A stretch of DNA of 64,000 nucleotides from an uncultured Acetobacterium sp. (GTDB lineage: Bacteria; Bacillota; Clostridia; Eubacteriales; Eubacteriaceae): assembly GCF_963664135.1 (NCBI RefSeq), contig NZ_OY760905.1:3746736-3810735 (forward strand), given 5' to 3'. The position numbers were made by a program, and so were the translations under genes. The notes under the pieces are model-generated. The model was not told the DNA's origin. It ran no database searches and worked only from the letters and a program-made list of their open reading frames with translations. Within the stretch, counting starts at the first letter, position 1, and the number at the start of each line of letters is the position of its first letter. Positions 45,140-53,904 of the stretch are shown in pieces.

Positions 45140-46390
45140 ATGAAAATAGATATAGCAATTGGAAAAGAAAAACAATCGGTTAATATTCCAGACGAAAATC
45201 TGGAAGCAATCTTAAAACCAAATCCCATCGAAGTGACAACAACAGGTGAAGACGCCATCTGTGCAGCGCTCCAAAATCCCATCGGGACACCCCCTTTAAA
45301 AGAGATTGTCAGACAGGGTGAAAAGGTTGTGATTATTACCAGCGATATTACCCGGCCATTGCCGTCACATGTAGTATTACCACCGCTTCTTCATGAACTG
45401 AAAAAGAAAGGCATCAAGTGTGAAGACATAACCATTGTTTTTGCACTTGGGAGTCATCGGAAACATAGCCCCGAAGAAATGAAAAAACTGGTCGGTGATT
45501 ATATCTATTCAACCATTCGTTGTGTGGATGGCGACCCAAAAGATTTCGTGAACATGGGCAAAACAAAACATGGTACTCCAGTGGATGTGACCCGGATTGT
45601 GGCAGAAGCAGACCGACGCATTTGCCTGGGCAATATTGAATACCATTATTTTGCCGGTTACAGTGGCGGGGCCAAAGCAATCATGCCAGGCGTTTCCACC
45701 CGTGCCGCTATTCAGATGAACCACAGTTGCATGGTTGATCCCCTGGCAGTGGCCGGAAAGATTGACGACAATCCGGTGCGACAGGATCTGGAAGAAGCAA
45801 TCGAATACTGCCCCATCGACTTTATTGTCAATGTCATTCTCGATGAGAAAAAGAATGTTATTTATGCAGTGGCTGGACATTATATCGAAGCTCACCGGGA
45901 AGGCTGTAAATTTCTGGATCAATTGTATAGTAAGCCGATTGATGCTCTGGCAGATATTGTGATTGTCTCTCAGGGAGGTGCACCCAAAGATTTAAATCTC
46001 TATCAAACCCAGAAAGCCCTGGATAATGCCAAGCATGCGGTCAGAGATGGCGGCATCATCATTCTGGTGGGTTCCTGTGAAGAGGGGTTTGGAGAAGGGG
46101 TGTTTGAAAAATGGCTGTTAGCAGCTACGGATTCCCAGTCCTTAATTGAACGGATCAAAAATGATTTTCAATTAGGAGGGCATAAGGCAGCAGCCATAGC
46201 CATGGTTCTGGAAAAAAGCGAGATCTTCTTTGTTTCAAAAATGGAACCGGAAGTGGTCGAATCCATCTTTATGAAGCCTTACATCACCGTTCAGGGAGCC
46301 TTAAGAGACGCCTTTGACAAACTGGGGCCCGACGCTAAAGTTTTGGTAATGCCCCATGGCGGCTCAACTCTGCCAATTTTGAAACAATAA
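45140..46390 (+). CDS. LarA-family nickel-pincer enzyme (lactate-racemase-like, DUF2088)
   Basis: A 416-residue protein of the LarA family: TSDITRPLPSHVVLPPLL, the His motif GSHRKHSPEEM, YHYFAGYSGGAKAIMPGV and YIEAHREGC. Family members racemise or epimerise 2-hydroxy acids with a nickel-pincer nucleotide cofactor. The start is ATG at 45140 after GGAG. No LarB, LarC or LarE genes lie in the window, so maturation would have to come from elsewhere. Context suggests interconversion of hydroxy-acid stereoisomers such as lactate or malate. Confidence 0.83.
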   Translation: MKIDIAIGKEKQSVNIPDENLEAILKPNPIEVTTTGEDAICAALQNPIGTPPLKEIVRQGEKVVIITSDITRPLPSHVVLPPLLHELKKKGIKCEDITIVFALGSHRKHSPEEMKKLVGDYIYSTIRCVDGDPKDFVNMGKTKHGTPVDVTRIVAEADRRICLGNIEYHYFAGYSGGAKAIMPGVSTRAAIQMNHSCMVDPLAVAGKIDDNPVRQDLEEAIEYCPIDFIVNVILDEKKNVIYAVAGHYIEAHREGCKFLDQLYSKPIDALADIVIVSQGGAPKDLNLYQTQKALDNAKHAVRDGGIIILVGSCEEGFGEGVFEKWLLAATDSQSLIERIKNDFQLGGHKAAAIAMVLEKSEIFFVSKMEPEVVESIFMKPYITVQGALRDAFDKLGPDAKVLVMPHGGSTLPILKQ

Positions 46391-46419
46391 TATTAATTAC
46401 GAAGCATTGTTTGTTTATC

Positions 46420-46450
46420 AGCCGACTCCTTTAATGGAGGAGTCGGCTTT
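46420..46450 (+). terminator. Hairpin between LarA and MobA-ModE genes
   Basis: AGCCGACTCCT (46420-46430) and AGGAGTCGGCT (46438-46448) form a perfect 11-bp stem with a 7-base loop and a short T tail. It shows that the downstream gene starts after it. Confidence 0.65.
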
Positions 46451-46469
46451 ATGTGAAAGAGGTAACAAA

Positions 46470-47393
46470 GTGAAAAAAATAAAGGAAGGTGCTATCATTC
46501 TGGCAGCTGGCATGTCCTCACGAATGGGTGACTTTAAACCGGTGCTTAAAATAGGGAATCTCTCAATTTTGGAGCGAATCATTTTAACGTTTCAGGACGC
46601 CGGGATCACAGAAATTGTGGTGATCACCGGAAATAAGGCCAGAATTGTGGAAGAACTGGTAAAAGACATGAAGGTTACCTGTCTTCATAATCATGACTTT
46701 GCCACCACCCAAATGCTTGATTCGGTAAAAATCGGCCTGAAGTATCTAGAACATCAGTGTGAACGCATTCTCATTACGCCCATTGATATTCCTCTTTTTA
46801 CCAAAGAATCGGTGATGAAACTGATGGCTTCACAAGGGTTGTTTATTAATCCGGTGCATCGCGGTGTCAAAGGACATCCCTTTCTGATTGATACTCAGGT
46901 TATTCCAGAGATTCTAAGTTATACCGGAAATAAAGGATTACTGGGAGCTGTTGAAAGCTGTAATTACGAGCAGATTGAGGTTGAAGTGGAAGATGAAGGC
47001 ATTTTGCTGGATGCAGATACCAAAAATGATTTTAAAACCCTGCTGGATTTATATTATAAACGGAAATTAAAACCAAAAGTCCGGGTCAGTGTGGAAAAAG
47101 AAGCATCTTTTTTTGGAACCGGCACCGAACAATTACTCAATTTAATCCGAGTCGGCGAGTCAGTCAAAAGTGCCTGCGAACACATGAATCTTTCCTACAG
47201 TAAGGGCTGGAAAATGATTAATCAGGTTGAAGAGCAACTGGGATTTCCGATTGTTTTTCGCAAGCGTGGCGGGATGAATGGCGGAAAAACGATCTTAACG
47301 GAAAAGGGCATTGAGTTTTTGGAAAAGTATCAGAAATTTGAAAAGGAATCGCAAAAGAGCGTTAATGAAATATTTGATCGTTATTTTTTTTAA
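46470..47393 (+). CDS. MobA-like nucleotidyltransferase fused to a ModE-type DNA-binding domain
   Basis: A 307-residue two-domain protein. Residues 1-195 are a nucleotidyltransferase of the MobA/MocA type (AIILAAGMSSRMGDFKPVL, then TPIDIPLF), which attaches a nucleotide to molybdopterin. Residues 215-305 are a ModE-like winged helix (LIRVGESVKSACEHMNLSYS, RGGMNGGKTILTEKG). Start GTG at 46470 after AGAGG. It probably makes the cytosine dinucleotide form of the cofactor for the hydroxylase and also regulates genes by molybdate or cofactor status. Confidence 0.85.
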   Translation: MKKIKEGAIILAAGMSSRMGDFKPVLKIGNLSILERIILTFQDAGITEIVVITGNKARIVEELVKDMKVTCLHNHDFATTQMLDSVKIGLKYLEHQCERILITPIDIPLFTKESVMKLMASQGLFINPVHRGVKGHPFLIDTQVIPEILSYTGNKGLLGAVESCNYEQIEVEVEDEGILLDADTKNDFKTLLDLYYKRKLKPKVRVSVEKEASFFGTGTEQLLNLIRVGESVKSACEHMNLSYSKGWKMINQVEEQLGFPIVFRKRGGMNGGKTILTEKGIEFLEKYQKFEKESQKSVNEIFDRYFF

Positions 47394-47579
47394 AAACGAA
47401 TTGTTTTCAAAAACAACTCGGTCGGTCGTTGGCAGTCGATTCCACCGATTTATTATCGGTACAGCTTTTTCTGGCTGTTTACAGCCACATGAATTGAATC
47501 AGTTAAATATTTGATAACGTTTTTTTGAATAGAATAATTTCGAAATTAAATCTTAAGATAAAATGGGAGGTTGAGAAGT

Positions 47580-48416
47580 ATGAAAGCTGCAATATTTGGA
47601 GCCGGACAGGGCGGAAATGCACTGATAAATTTGATATCCAGTGATTATGAAATCGTTGCCTGTTTTGATAATAACCCTAAAAAGTGGGGGTCAATTGTTT
47701 CAGGATTAACAGTCAAGCAACCGGATGAACTTCTGGATGATAACCCGGAGATTATTTGGACAGGAAGTTTAAATGCCGATGCGGCAATCGACATGGAGAA
47801 TCAGATCAGAGATCTGGGGTTTGGCGGAATCATCAAACATGCCAGTGATTTTAAAACTAAATATGATGTCCGACTGGCTGAACTGCGGCTGATTGGCGAT
47901 GAAATAAGAAAGCACCGGATTCCCGGAGCCATTGCTGAATTAGGTGTCTACCAGGGAAAATTTGCCAGGGATCTGAATCACAATTTTCCGGATCGTAAAC
48001 TCTATCTCTTTGATACCTTTGAGGGCTTTCAGCCGGAAGACATTGCCAGTGAAAGGGGCTTGTCCAAAGCCAAAGCCGGGGATTTTTCCGACACCAGTGA
48101 AGCAGCCATTCTCAATCAGATGCCCTTTCCCGGGCAAGTCGCGATTTTAAAAGGCCGATTTCCCGAAACCATTCCAGAAAAGGAAATTCAGTATGTCCTC
48201 GTCAGCCTGGATGCCGATTTGTATGAACCCACCCGGCAAGGTCTTGCGTATTTTTATCCCCGGCTCAGTTCCGGTGGGGTAATACTAATCCATGATTATA
48301 ACAGCATGCAGTTTCCCGGTGTGAAAAAGGCCGTAGACGCATATTTAAATGACCAGAAGCTATTTTTAATTCCACTCTGCGATTTTCATGGCACTGCAAT
48401 TTTAATGAAGCCATAA
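47580..48416 (+). CDS. TylF/MycF-type methyltransferase with N-terminal Rossmann domain
   Basis: A 278-residue protein. Residues 1-100 resemble a nucleotide-binding domain (AAIFGAGQGGNALINLI) of the kind that precedes sugar acyltransferases, and residues 115-278 are a macrocin-O-methyltransferase-like domain (AELGVYQGKFARDL, YLFDTFEGF, SLDADLYEPT, HDYNS). Family enzymes are metal- and SAM-dependent. The ATG at 47580, nine bases from GGGAGG, is preferred to a TTG three codons earlier. It lies among molybdenum cofactor genes without an obvious link. Confidence 0.75.
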   Translation: MKAAIFGAGQGGNALINLISSDYEIVACFDNNPKKWGSIVSGLTVKQPDELLDDNPEIIWTGSLNADAAIDMENQIRDLGFGGIIKHASDFKTKYDVRLAELRLIGDEIRKHRIPGAIAELGVYQGKFARDLNHNFPDRKLYLFDTFEGFQPEDIASERGLSKAKAGDFSDTSEAAILNQMPFPGQVAILKGRFPETIPEKEIQYVLVSLDADLYEPTRQGLAYFYPRLSSGGVILIHDYNSMQFPGVKKAVDAYLNDQKLFLIPLCDFHGTAILMKP

Positions 48417-48419
48417 AAG

Positions 48420-48598
48420 TCGACTATATTGGCAATTGCAAAATTCAAAGAAGTGAACAAAATTTGCTTTGATGTCGGTTTCCGCAAACAATTTTGTAAC
48501 GTGTAGGCGAACAGTTCGTAGAACTGTCCGCCGTACAGTGTAAAAATTGTTTAGCGCAAACCGGCAGCGAAGCTAACGGCACTTTCGTAATTACTTAT
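48420..48598 (-). repeat. Dispersed hairpin repeat, copy 2 (inverted)
   Basis: The core palindrome runs 48486-48552 (AAACAATTTTG to AAAATTGTTT), with arms extended outward by CGGTTTCCGC and GCGCAAACCG. The whole segment is the reverse complement of the element at 41412-41575. The two copies flank a 7-kb block of six genes in inverted orientation. Confidence 0.75.
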
Positions 48599-48625
48599 TG
48601 ATTAAGATTAAAAAGGAGAAGAACA

Positions 48626-49651
48626 ATGCAATTAATTGAAACAACCAACGCCGTTGGCCATGTACTCTGTCAGGATATAACCCAGATCATCAAAGGGGTC
48701 ACCAAGGATGCGGTATTCAGAAAAGGCCATACCGTCAGAGTAGAAGATATCCCGGTATTATTATCCGTAGGCAAAGAAAATCTTTATGTCTGGGAAAAAG
48801 AAGCTGGGATGCTTCATGAAAATGAAGCGGCTGAAATCCTCTATGACCTTTGCAAAGGCGAAAACATGAGACCCTCAGAAATCAAAGAAGGTAAAATCGA
48901 ACTTATCGCTACCTGTGATGGCGTACTTAAAATTGATAAGGACAAAATGAACCAGGTTAATGCACTGGGTGAGATGATGATCGCCAGCCGGCACGGAAAT
49001 TTTCCGGTTAAGGCCGGGGATCTGCTGGCGGGAACCCGGGTGATTCCGCTGGTCATTGAAGAAAGCAAAATGAACCGGGCCAAAGAAGTGTGTGGGGAAG
49101 GATCGATTTTTCAGATCCGGCAATATGTCCATAAAAAAGTGGGGATTGTTACCACCGGCAGCGAAGTCTTCCACGGTCGGATTGAAGATACCTTTACCCC
49201 AGTCATCAAAGAAAAATTATCAGAATTTGATGTGGACGTTATCGGACATCTAATTTCAAATGATAATCATGAGATGATTACCCAGTCGATTATGACTTTG
49301 CTGGAGCAGGGGGCTGACATGATCATCTGCACTGGGGGAATGAGTGTCGATCCCGATGATCGCACCCCTCTGGCGATTAAAAATACCGGCGCAAAAATGA
49401 TCACTTATGGTGCCCCGGTGCTTCCCGGAGCGATGTTTTTACTGGCCTATTATAAAGGCAACATCCCCATTGTGGGCCTTCCCGGGTGTGTGATGTATGC
49501 CAAACGGACCATCTTTGATCTGGTATTGCCTCGGATCATGACCGATGAACGGCTGCGAATCGGAGATTTTACCGTTTTGGGTCAAGGCGGGCTTTGTCTC
49601 AATTGTGACCTCTGTACCTATCCGAACTGTGGCTTTGGTAAAAGCGTATAA
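48626..49651 (+). CDS. MoeA/MogA-like molybdopterin-binding protein with a C-terminal Cys cluster
   Basis: A 341-residue molybdopterin-binding protein. The N-terminal half is MoeA-like, and the MoCF/Mog domain is at about residues 170-310 (VGIVTTGSEVFHGRI, ADMIICTGGMSVDPDDRTP). The end is unusual: CLNCDLCTYPNCGFG, four Cys in a C-x2-C-x2-C-x4-C arrangement that could bind Fe-S or zinc. It probably inserts molybdenum into the cofactor for the hydroxylase at 30996. Start ATG after AAAGGAGAAG. Confidence 0.82.
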   Translation: MQLIETTNAVGHVLCQDITQIIKGVTKDAVFRKGHTVRVEDIPVLLSVGKENLYVWEKEAGMLHENEAAEILYDLCKGENMRPSEIKEGKIELIATCDGVLKIDKDKMNQVNALGEMMIASRHGNFPVKAGDLLAGTRVIPLVIEESKMNRAKEVCGEGSIFQIRQYVHKKVGIVTTGSEVFHGRIEDTFTPVIKEKLSEFDVDVIGHLISNDNHEMITQSIMTLLEQGADMIICTGGMSVDPDDRTPLAIKNTGAKMITYGAPVLPGAMFLLAYYKGNIPIVGLPGCVMYAKRTIFDLVLPRIMTDERLRIGDFTVLGQGGLCLNCDLCTYPNCGFGKSV

Positions 49652-49719
49652 AAATAAATTTTGTGATTTTTCGGTAACAGATGAAACAGCAGTTAATTAG
49701 GAAGATAAGGGGATAAGTT

Positions 49720-50754
49720 TTGGATAATCTTTATGAAATAATCAGTAACAGTGATGGTAACCAGAAAAATCTGGTCGCGACGGTGGTGGCAGGTGAACAT
49801 TTAGGGGAAAAAGCATTCATTGCCGCTGGAAAAATGGTTTTTGAATCCGCTCAAAGTGAGTTTTTGGAACAGCATATTAAAACAATCATCGAACAAACCG
49901 AAACTGGAATCATTGTCATTGAAGGCAATCGGATTTTCTGTGAAATATTGGGTGCCGAAAAAAAGCTGGTGATCTGCGGAGCGGGCCATGTAGCGATCCC
50001 GATAATAAAAATTGGACTGATGGCTAGTTTTTTAGTGAGCGTGATTGAAGACCGCTATACCTTTGCCAACCATGCCATTCGAGCTGGGGCAAATCAGGTG
50101 ATCTGTGAATCGTTTGAACAAGGACTGAAGAAAATTGACGGGGATAAAAACACCTATTTTGTTATTGTCACCCGGGGACATCGTTATGACCAGATTTGCC
50201 TGGAAGAAATCATCAAAAAAGAGCATGCTTATATCGGCATGATCGGCAGCAAAGTTCGGGTAAAAAAAGTCAAGGATCAGCTGGCCGAAAAAGGTGTGGA
50301 CATAAAAAAACTGGAAAAAGTGCATACCCCCATTGGTTTAAATATCAAGGCAGAAACCCCAGCTGAAATTGCCATTTCCATTATGGCAGAAATCGTCCAG
50401 CAAAAAAATCAGAAAAAGCAGAGCAGCGATTACTCTCAAGAATTGCTTAAGACCATTACTACTGATGAAAAACAAATTCAAAAAAAAGTACTGGCCACCA
50501 TCATCAGCAGAAAAGGTTCAGCTCCCCGGGAAGTGGGAACCAAGATGCTGATCTATCCGGATGGCCGAACCGTAGAATCCCTTGGCGGCGGTTGTGCTGA
50601 AGCAGACATAAAAATCAGAGCCTTGAGTATGTTAAGCAGTGACAAAGAAAAAGCGGAGCTGCATCAAGTTGATATGACCGGGTGGCAGACTGAAGAAGAA
50701 GGAATGGTTTGTGGGGGGATTATCGAAGTATTTCTGGAAAGCGTTGGTTCATGA
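49720..50754 (+). CDS. XdhC/CoxI-family molybdenum hydroxylase maturation factor
   Basis: A 344-residue maturation protein. VICGAGHVAIPIIKIG (about residue 90) is the Rossmann motif of the XdhC C-terminal domain, and a CoxI-type domain (ISRKGSAPREVGTKML, SLGGGCAEADIKIRA) stands at the C-terminal end. CoxI usually comes first, so the domain order looks reversed. XdhC proteins bind the Mo cofactor, protect it and insert it after sulfuration. Start TTG with AAGGGGA upstream. Client: the hydroxylase at 30996-34730. Confidence 0.87.
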   Translation: MDNLYEIISNSDGNQKNLVATVVAGEHLGEKAFIAAGKMVFESAQSEFLEQHIKTIIEQTETGIIVIEGNRIFCEILGAEKKLVICGAGHVAIPIIKIGLMASFLVSVIEDRYTFANHAIRAGANQVICESFEQGLKKIDGDKNTYFVIVTRGHRYDQICLEEIIKKEHAYIGMIGSKVRVKKVKDQLAEKGVDIKKLEKVHTPIGLNIKAETPAEIAISIMAEIVQQKNQKKQSSDYSQELLKTITTDEKQIQKKVLATIISRKGSAPREVGTKMLIYPDGRTVESLGGGCAEADIKIRALSMLSSDKEKAELHQVDMTGWQTEEEGMVCGGIIEVFLESVGS

Positions 50755-50811
50755 TAGCTGTTTCTTGAAAATACTGATCAATGATGTAGGCAGCCATCGA
50801 TAAAAAGAAAG

Positions 50812-51783
50812 TTGGATAAAATTATGCTGGATCAATATGGAAGAAAAATTGAATATATGCGGATATCAGTGACCCAGAAATGTAATCTGAAGTGTATTTA
50901 CTGTGATCCGGATGGCGAAAATTGTAAGGATAGCAAAGAAGATAGTTTAACACCCCGGGAATTTGAAAAAGTTGTCCGATCCATGGTTAATGCAGGGATT
51001 AAAAAAATCAGAATTACCGGTGGCGAACCGCTGTTGAGACGGGATATCTGCGAAATTATTGCCAGAATATCGGGGATCGATGGCATCGAAGAGATATGCA
51101 TGACCACCAACGGCATTCAGCTCTTAAAAATGGCGGATGATTTAAAAGCTGCCGGCCTCCGCCGGCTTAACATCAGCCTGGATTCGCTGAACCCAGAAAA
51201 ATTTAAATTCATTACCGGCGACGGTGACCTGAAAAAAACCATGGCTGGAATTGATCGGGCTCTGGAGTTGGGGATGACGCCAGTAAAGATTAATACCGTT
51301 TTGATTAAGGGGATCAATGATGATGAAATTGATGATCTGATCGAACTGACAAGGGAGCGTCCTATTGAAGTCCGTTTTATTGAACTGATGCCCATGGGAA
51401 GTTTCGGCGAAGATAACCGGGACAAGATCATTCACAATGGCGACTTAATTACAGCTAGACCTGAACTCCAGTATCTGGAACGAACCGATAAGGGGACACC
51501 GGCGGTTTATTATCAGATGGATGGTTACACCGGCAAAATCGGGTTTATTTCACCCATGACCCATCAATTCTGTTCCGACTGCAACCGCATTCGGCTGACT
51601 TCCGATGGAAAAATCCGGCCTTGTCTGGGCAATAACGGGGAAGTAAACATTCGAGAAGCCCTTGACCTTAAACCCGAGAATTTTAATCGAATTGTCAGTC
51701 AGATTATTATGGATAAACCAAAGGGACACAATTTCGAAACGGGGTTTTCGTCCTCACGAAGAATGAATATGATCGGCGGCTGA
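50812..51783 (+). CDS. moaA: GTP 3',8-cyclase MoaA (radical SAM)
   Basis: A 323-residue radical SAM enzyme that starts molybdopterin synthesis from GTP. The N-terminal cluster is CNLKCIYC, the C-terminal cluster includes FCSDCNRIR and a further Cys in IRPCLG, and the final GG (MNMIGG) is conserved in MoaA. The start is either TTG at 50812 or ATG at 50824 (MLDQYGRKIEY), and the ATG is closer to typical MoaA N-termini. Confidence 0.95.
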   Translation: MDKIMLDQYGRKIEYMRISVTQKCNLKCIYCDPDGENCKDSKEDSLTPREFEKVVRSMVNAGIKKIRITGGEPLLRRDICEIIARISGIDGIEEICMTTNGIQLLKMADDLKAAGLRRLNISLDSLNPEKFKFITGDGDLKKTMAGIDRALELGMTPVKINTVLIKGINDDEIDDLIELTRERPIEVRFIELMPMGSFGEDNRDKIIHNGDLITARPELQYLERTDKGTPAVYYQMDGYTGKIGFISPMTHQFCSDCNRIRLTSDGKIRPCLGNNGEVNIREALDLKPENFNRIVSQIIMDKPKGHNFETGFSSSRRMNMIGG

Positions 51784-51821
51784 TTTTATGAAAGTAATAA
51801 AAAACAAAAGGAGAACAGAAA

Positions 51822-52271
51822 ATGGCTAAGATAATTGCGGTCAATACAAGCGAGAAAAAAGGCGTGATTAAACAACCGGTTGAGATTGGTGAATGCATGG
51901 TTGATTTCGGTATCAAAGGTGATGCCCATGGCGGAAACTGGCACCGACAGATCAGTTTACTGGGACAGGAAAGTATTGATAAAATGATCGCTATGGGTGT
52001 GGAAGGGCTGGATCCGGGGAAATTTGCGGAAAATATAACCACTGAAGGGATTGAACTTTTTAACCTGCCCATTGGAACCCAAATAGTGATTAACAACGTC
52101 CTGCTTGAAGTGACCCAAATCGGGAAAGAGTGTCATTCCGGCTGTGCCATTAAAAAACAGGTCGGTGATTGCATTATGCCCCGGGAAGGAATTTTTGTGA
52201 AGGTGCTGAGTAATGGTGAAATCAGACCTGGAGATGAAATAGTGGTAAAGAAGACTACATATGAAAATTAA
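51822..52271 (+). CDS. MOSC-domain protein
   Basis: A 149-residue single MOSC domain: KGDAHGGNWHRQISLL near the start and the metal/sulfur region IGKECHSGCAIKKQ, with C-terminal VLSNGEIRPGDEIVV. MOSC proteins handle sulfur for the Mo cofactor or act as small molybdenum-dependent enzymes. A broken copy of its C-terminus lies at 54903-55004. Start ATG after AAAGGAGAAC. Confidence 0.88.
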   Translation: MAKIIAVNTSEKKGVIKQPVEIGECMVDFGIKGDAHGGNWHRQISLLGQESIDKMIAMGVEGLDPGKFAENITTEGIELFNLPIGTQIVINNVLLEVTQIGKECHSGCAIKKQVGDCIMPREGIFVKVLSNGEIRPGDEIVVKKTTYEN

Positions 52272-52294
52272 CTCATTTAGAATGTCGGTATTAA

Positions 52295-53245
52295 ATGATG
52301 AAGTTTATTAATAGTAAAAGCAATAATGTTTATTACAATCTTGCCATTGAAGAGTATATTTTCAGTAATATGATGGATGATGATTTTCTGCTTTTGTGGG
52401 TGAATGATCCCTGTGTGGTGATTGGCAAGCATCAGAATATTTTTGAAGAAATCAACTGTAAAGAGATCCCAAAAAATGGAGTGCCAGTAGCACGGCGACA
52501 CTCTGGTGGAGGAACCGTTTTTCATGACAAAGGCAACTTGAACTTTACAATCATCACCGATTATCATCCGGATCGTTTCTCCGGATATGATGAATTTCTC
52601 ACGCCAATCATTAAGATTCTAAACGAAATGGGGATACCGGCTGAAAAAAGCAAGGTTTGCGATATTGCCATCGGAGATAAAAAAATATCAGGAAATGCCC
52701 AATCGATTAAAAAGAACCGGGTGCTTCATCATGGGACGCTTCTTTTTGATTCGGATTTAGATACATTACGGACGATACTCAAACCTGCCGAGGACGAATT
52801 TGAATCTAAAGCTGTCAAATCGGTCATGAGTAGTGTCACCAATATCATCGATCATCTTGGTGACAAAAAATTCGATTTTGAGGGATTTAGAGATCATATT
52901 CTCAATTCGTTTTTCGCAAATGGGGTTGATGAAGTTACGCTTTCAGAAGCAGATATTGAGAAGATACGCGAACTTGAGAAAACAAAATATATCACCTGGG
53001 ATTGGATTTACGGTTTTTCACCGACGTTTACATATAAAAAACAGAGTGACTTCAAAGGTCATCAAATTGACTTAGTTCTTGTCGTTGAAAAAGGAACGAT
53101 AAAAGAATGCAAATTAAAAAGCAAAACCTTGTTTGTTGAAAAGATCGAAGCGCTTTTATTAGGACATCGATATGACTATTTTGCTTTATCGGATTTATGC
53201 AATCAAATAGAAGATTTAGAAGATTTCGCAGACTGCCTGTTTTAA
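52295..53245 (+). CDS. lplA: Lipoate--protein ligase A, copy 1
   Basis: A 316-residue ligase. ARRHSGGGTVFHDKGNLNFT is the catalytic loop, and GDKKISGNAQSIKKNRVLHH carries the lysine region. The C-terminal accessory domain follows. It activates free lipoate with ATP and attaches it to lipoyl domains. Two adjacent ATGs begin the gene; the ribosome site is weak. Clients are the E2 protein at 38687 and the free lipoyl domain at 53271. Confidence 0.92.
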   Translation: MMKFINSKSNNVYYNLAIEEYIFSNMMDDDFLLLWVNDPCVVIGKHQNIFEEINCKEIPKNGVPVARRHSGGGTVFHDKGNLNFTIITDYHPDRFSGYDEFLTPIIKILNEMGIPAEKSKVCDIAIGDKKISGNAQSIKKNRVLHHGTLLFDSDLDTLRTILKPAEDEFESKAVKSVMSSVTNIIDHLGDKKFDFEGFRDHILNSFFANGVDEVTLSEADIEKIRELEKTKYITWDWIYGFSPTFTYKKQSDFKGHQIDLVLVVEKGTIKECKLKSKTLFVEKIEALLLGHRYDYFALSDLCNQIEDLEDFADCLF

Positions 53246-53270
53246 TTTACGAGTTATTTTTAGGGGGGAA

Positions 53271-53510
53271 ATGAAAAAAAATATTCACATGCCAAAACTG
53301 AGTGAGAAAATGGAATCCGGGGTACTGGTGGCCTGGAATAAAGAAGTTGGCGAGAAGATTGAAAAAGGTGAGGTGCTTTTCGAAATTGAAACCGAAAAGG
53401 TGGTCAGTGAGGTTGAAAACCAGGAATCTGGGATCGTGGAAGCGGTTTATTTTGAAGCCGGTGATGAGGTCAAGGTCGATGAGATTATCGCAGTCATCAG
53501 TTGTGACTAA
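53271..53510 (+). CDS. Stand-alone lipoyl-domain protein
   Basis: A 79-residue single lipoyl domain with the modification site K43 in EIETEKVVSEV, matching the position of K43 in the E2 protein. GGGGGGAA precedes the ATG. It is not GcvH-like in sequence, being closer to the E2 lipoyl domain. It may act as a lipoate reserve, a swinging arm given in trans, or a carrier for lipoate assembly. Confidence 0.85.
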   Translation: MKKNIHMPKLSEKMESGVLVAWNKEVGEKIEKGEVLFEIETEKVVSEVENQESGIVEAVYFEAGDEVKVDEIIAVISCD

Positions 53511-53523
53511 CATAGAGGCAAAG

Positions 53524-53904
53524 ATGGAAAAGAAACCAGAATGGTTAAAGGTCAGTTACAATCAGGCCGCGGTAGATGAAGTCAGCGGAATCATGGCCAG
53601 ATTGAAACTCAATACCGTTTGCAAAGAAGCCAATTGCCCTAATTTGGGAGAATGTTACAAGAAACGAACCGCCACCTTTATGATCATGGGGAGTATCTGT
53701 ACCCGGCACTGCCGCTTCTGCAATGTGTCTAGTGGCGTGGTAGAACCGGTTGATCCCAATGAGCCCATGCATCTGGCAGATGCTGTCAAAATCGCCAGTA
53801 GCCCTCTGGTTCGCAGCTCCTACCGGGCAGAAGAAGCGTTAAGAAGTGAACCGCATCGAAGCGATGCATTAGAAAATGAAACCAATGGAGGAAAACAACC
53901 GTGA
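53524..53904 (+). pseudogene. lipA: Truncated lipoyl synthase gene
   Basis: The 126-residue product begins like LipA. The auxiliary cluster motif CKEANCPNLGEC and radical SAM motif CTRHCRFC are intact. After LADAVKIA the normal barrel (about 170 more residues) is replaced by a short unrelated tail ending NETNGGKQP, and the next gene starts inside the stop region. The missing part contains most of the SAM barrel and the conserved C-terminal Ser ligand, so an active enzyme is unlikely. The two lipoate ligases may compensate by scavenging. Confidence 0.85.

Noticed and set aside
53302..53523. Upstream extension of the lipA frame across the lipoyl-domain gene
   Set aside because: The lipoyl domain is clearly encoded in the other frame, and LipA-like sequence begins only at about 53524.
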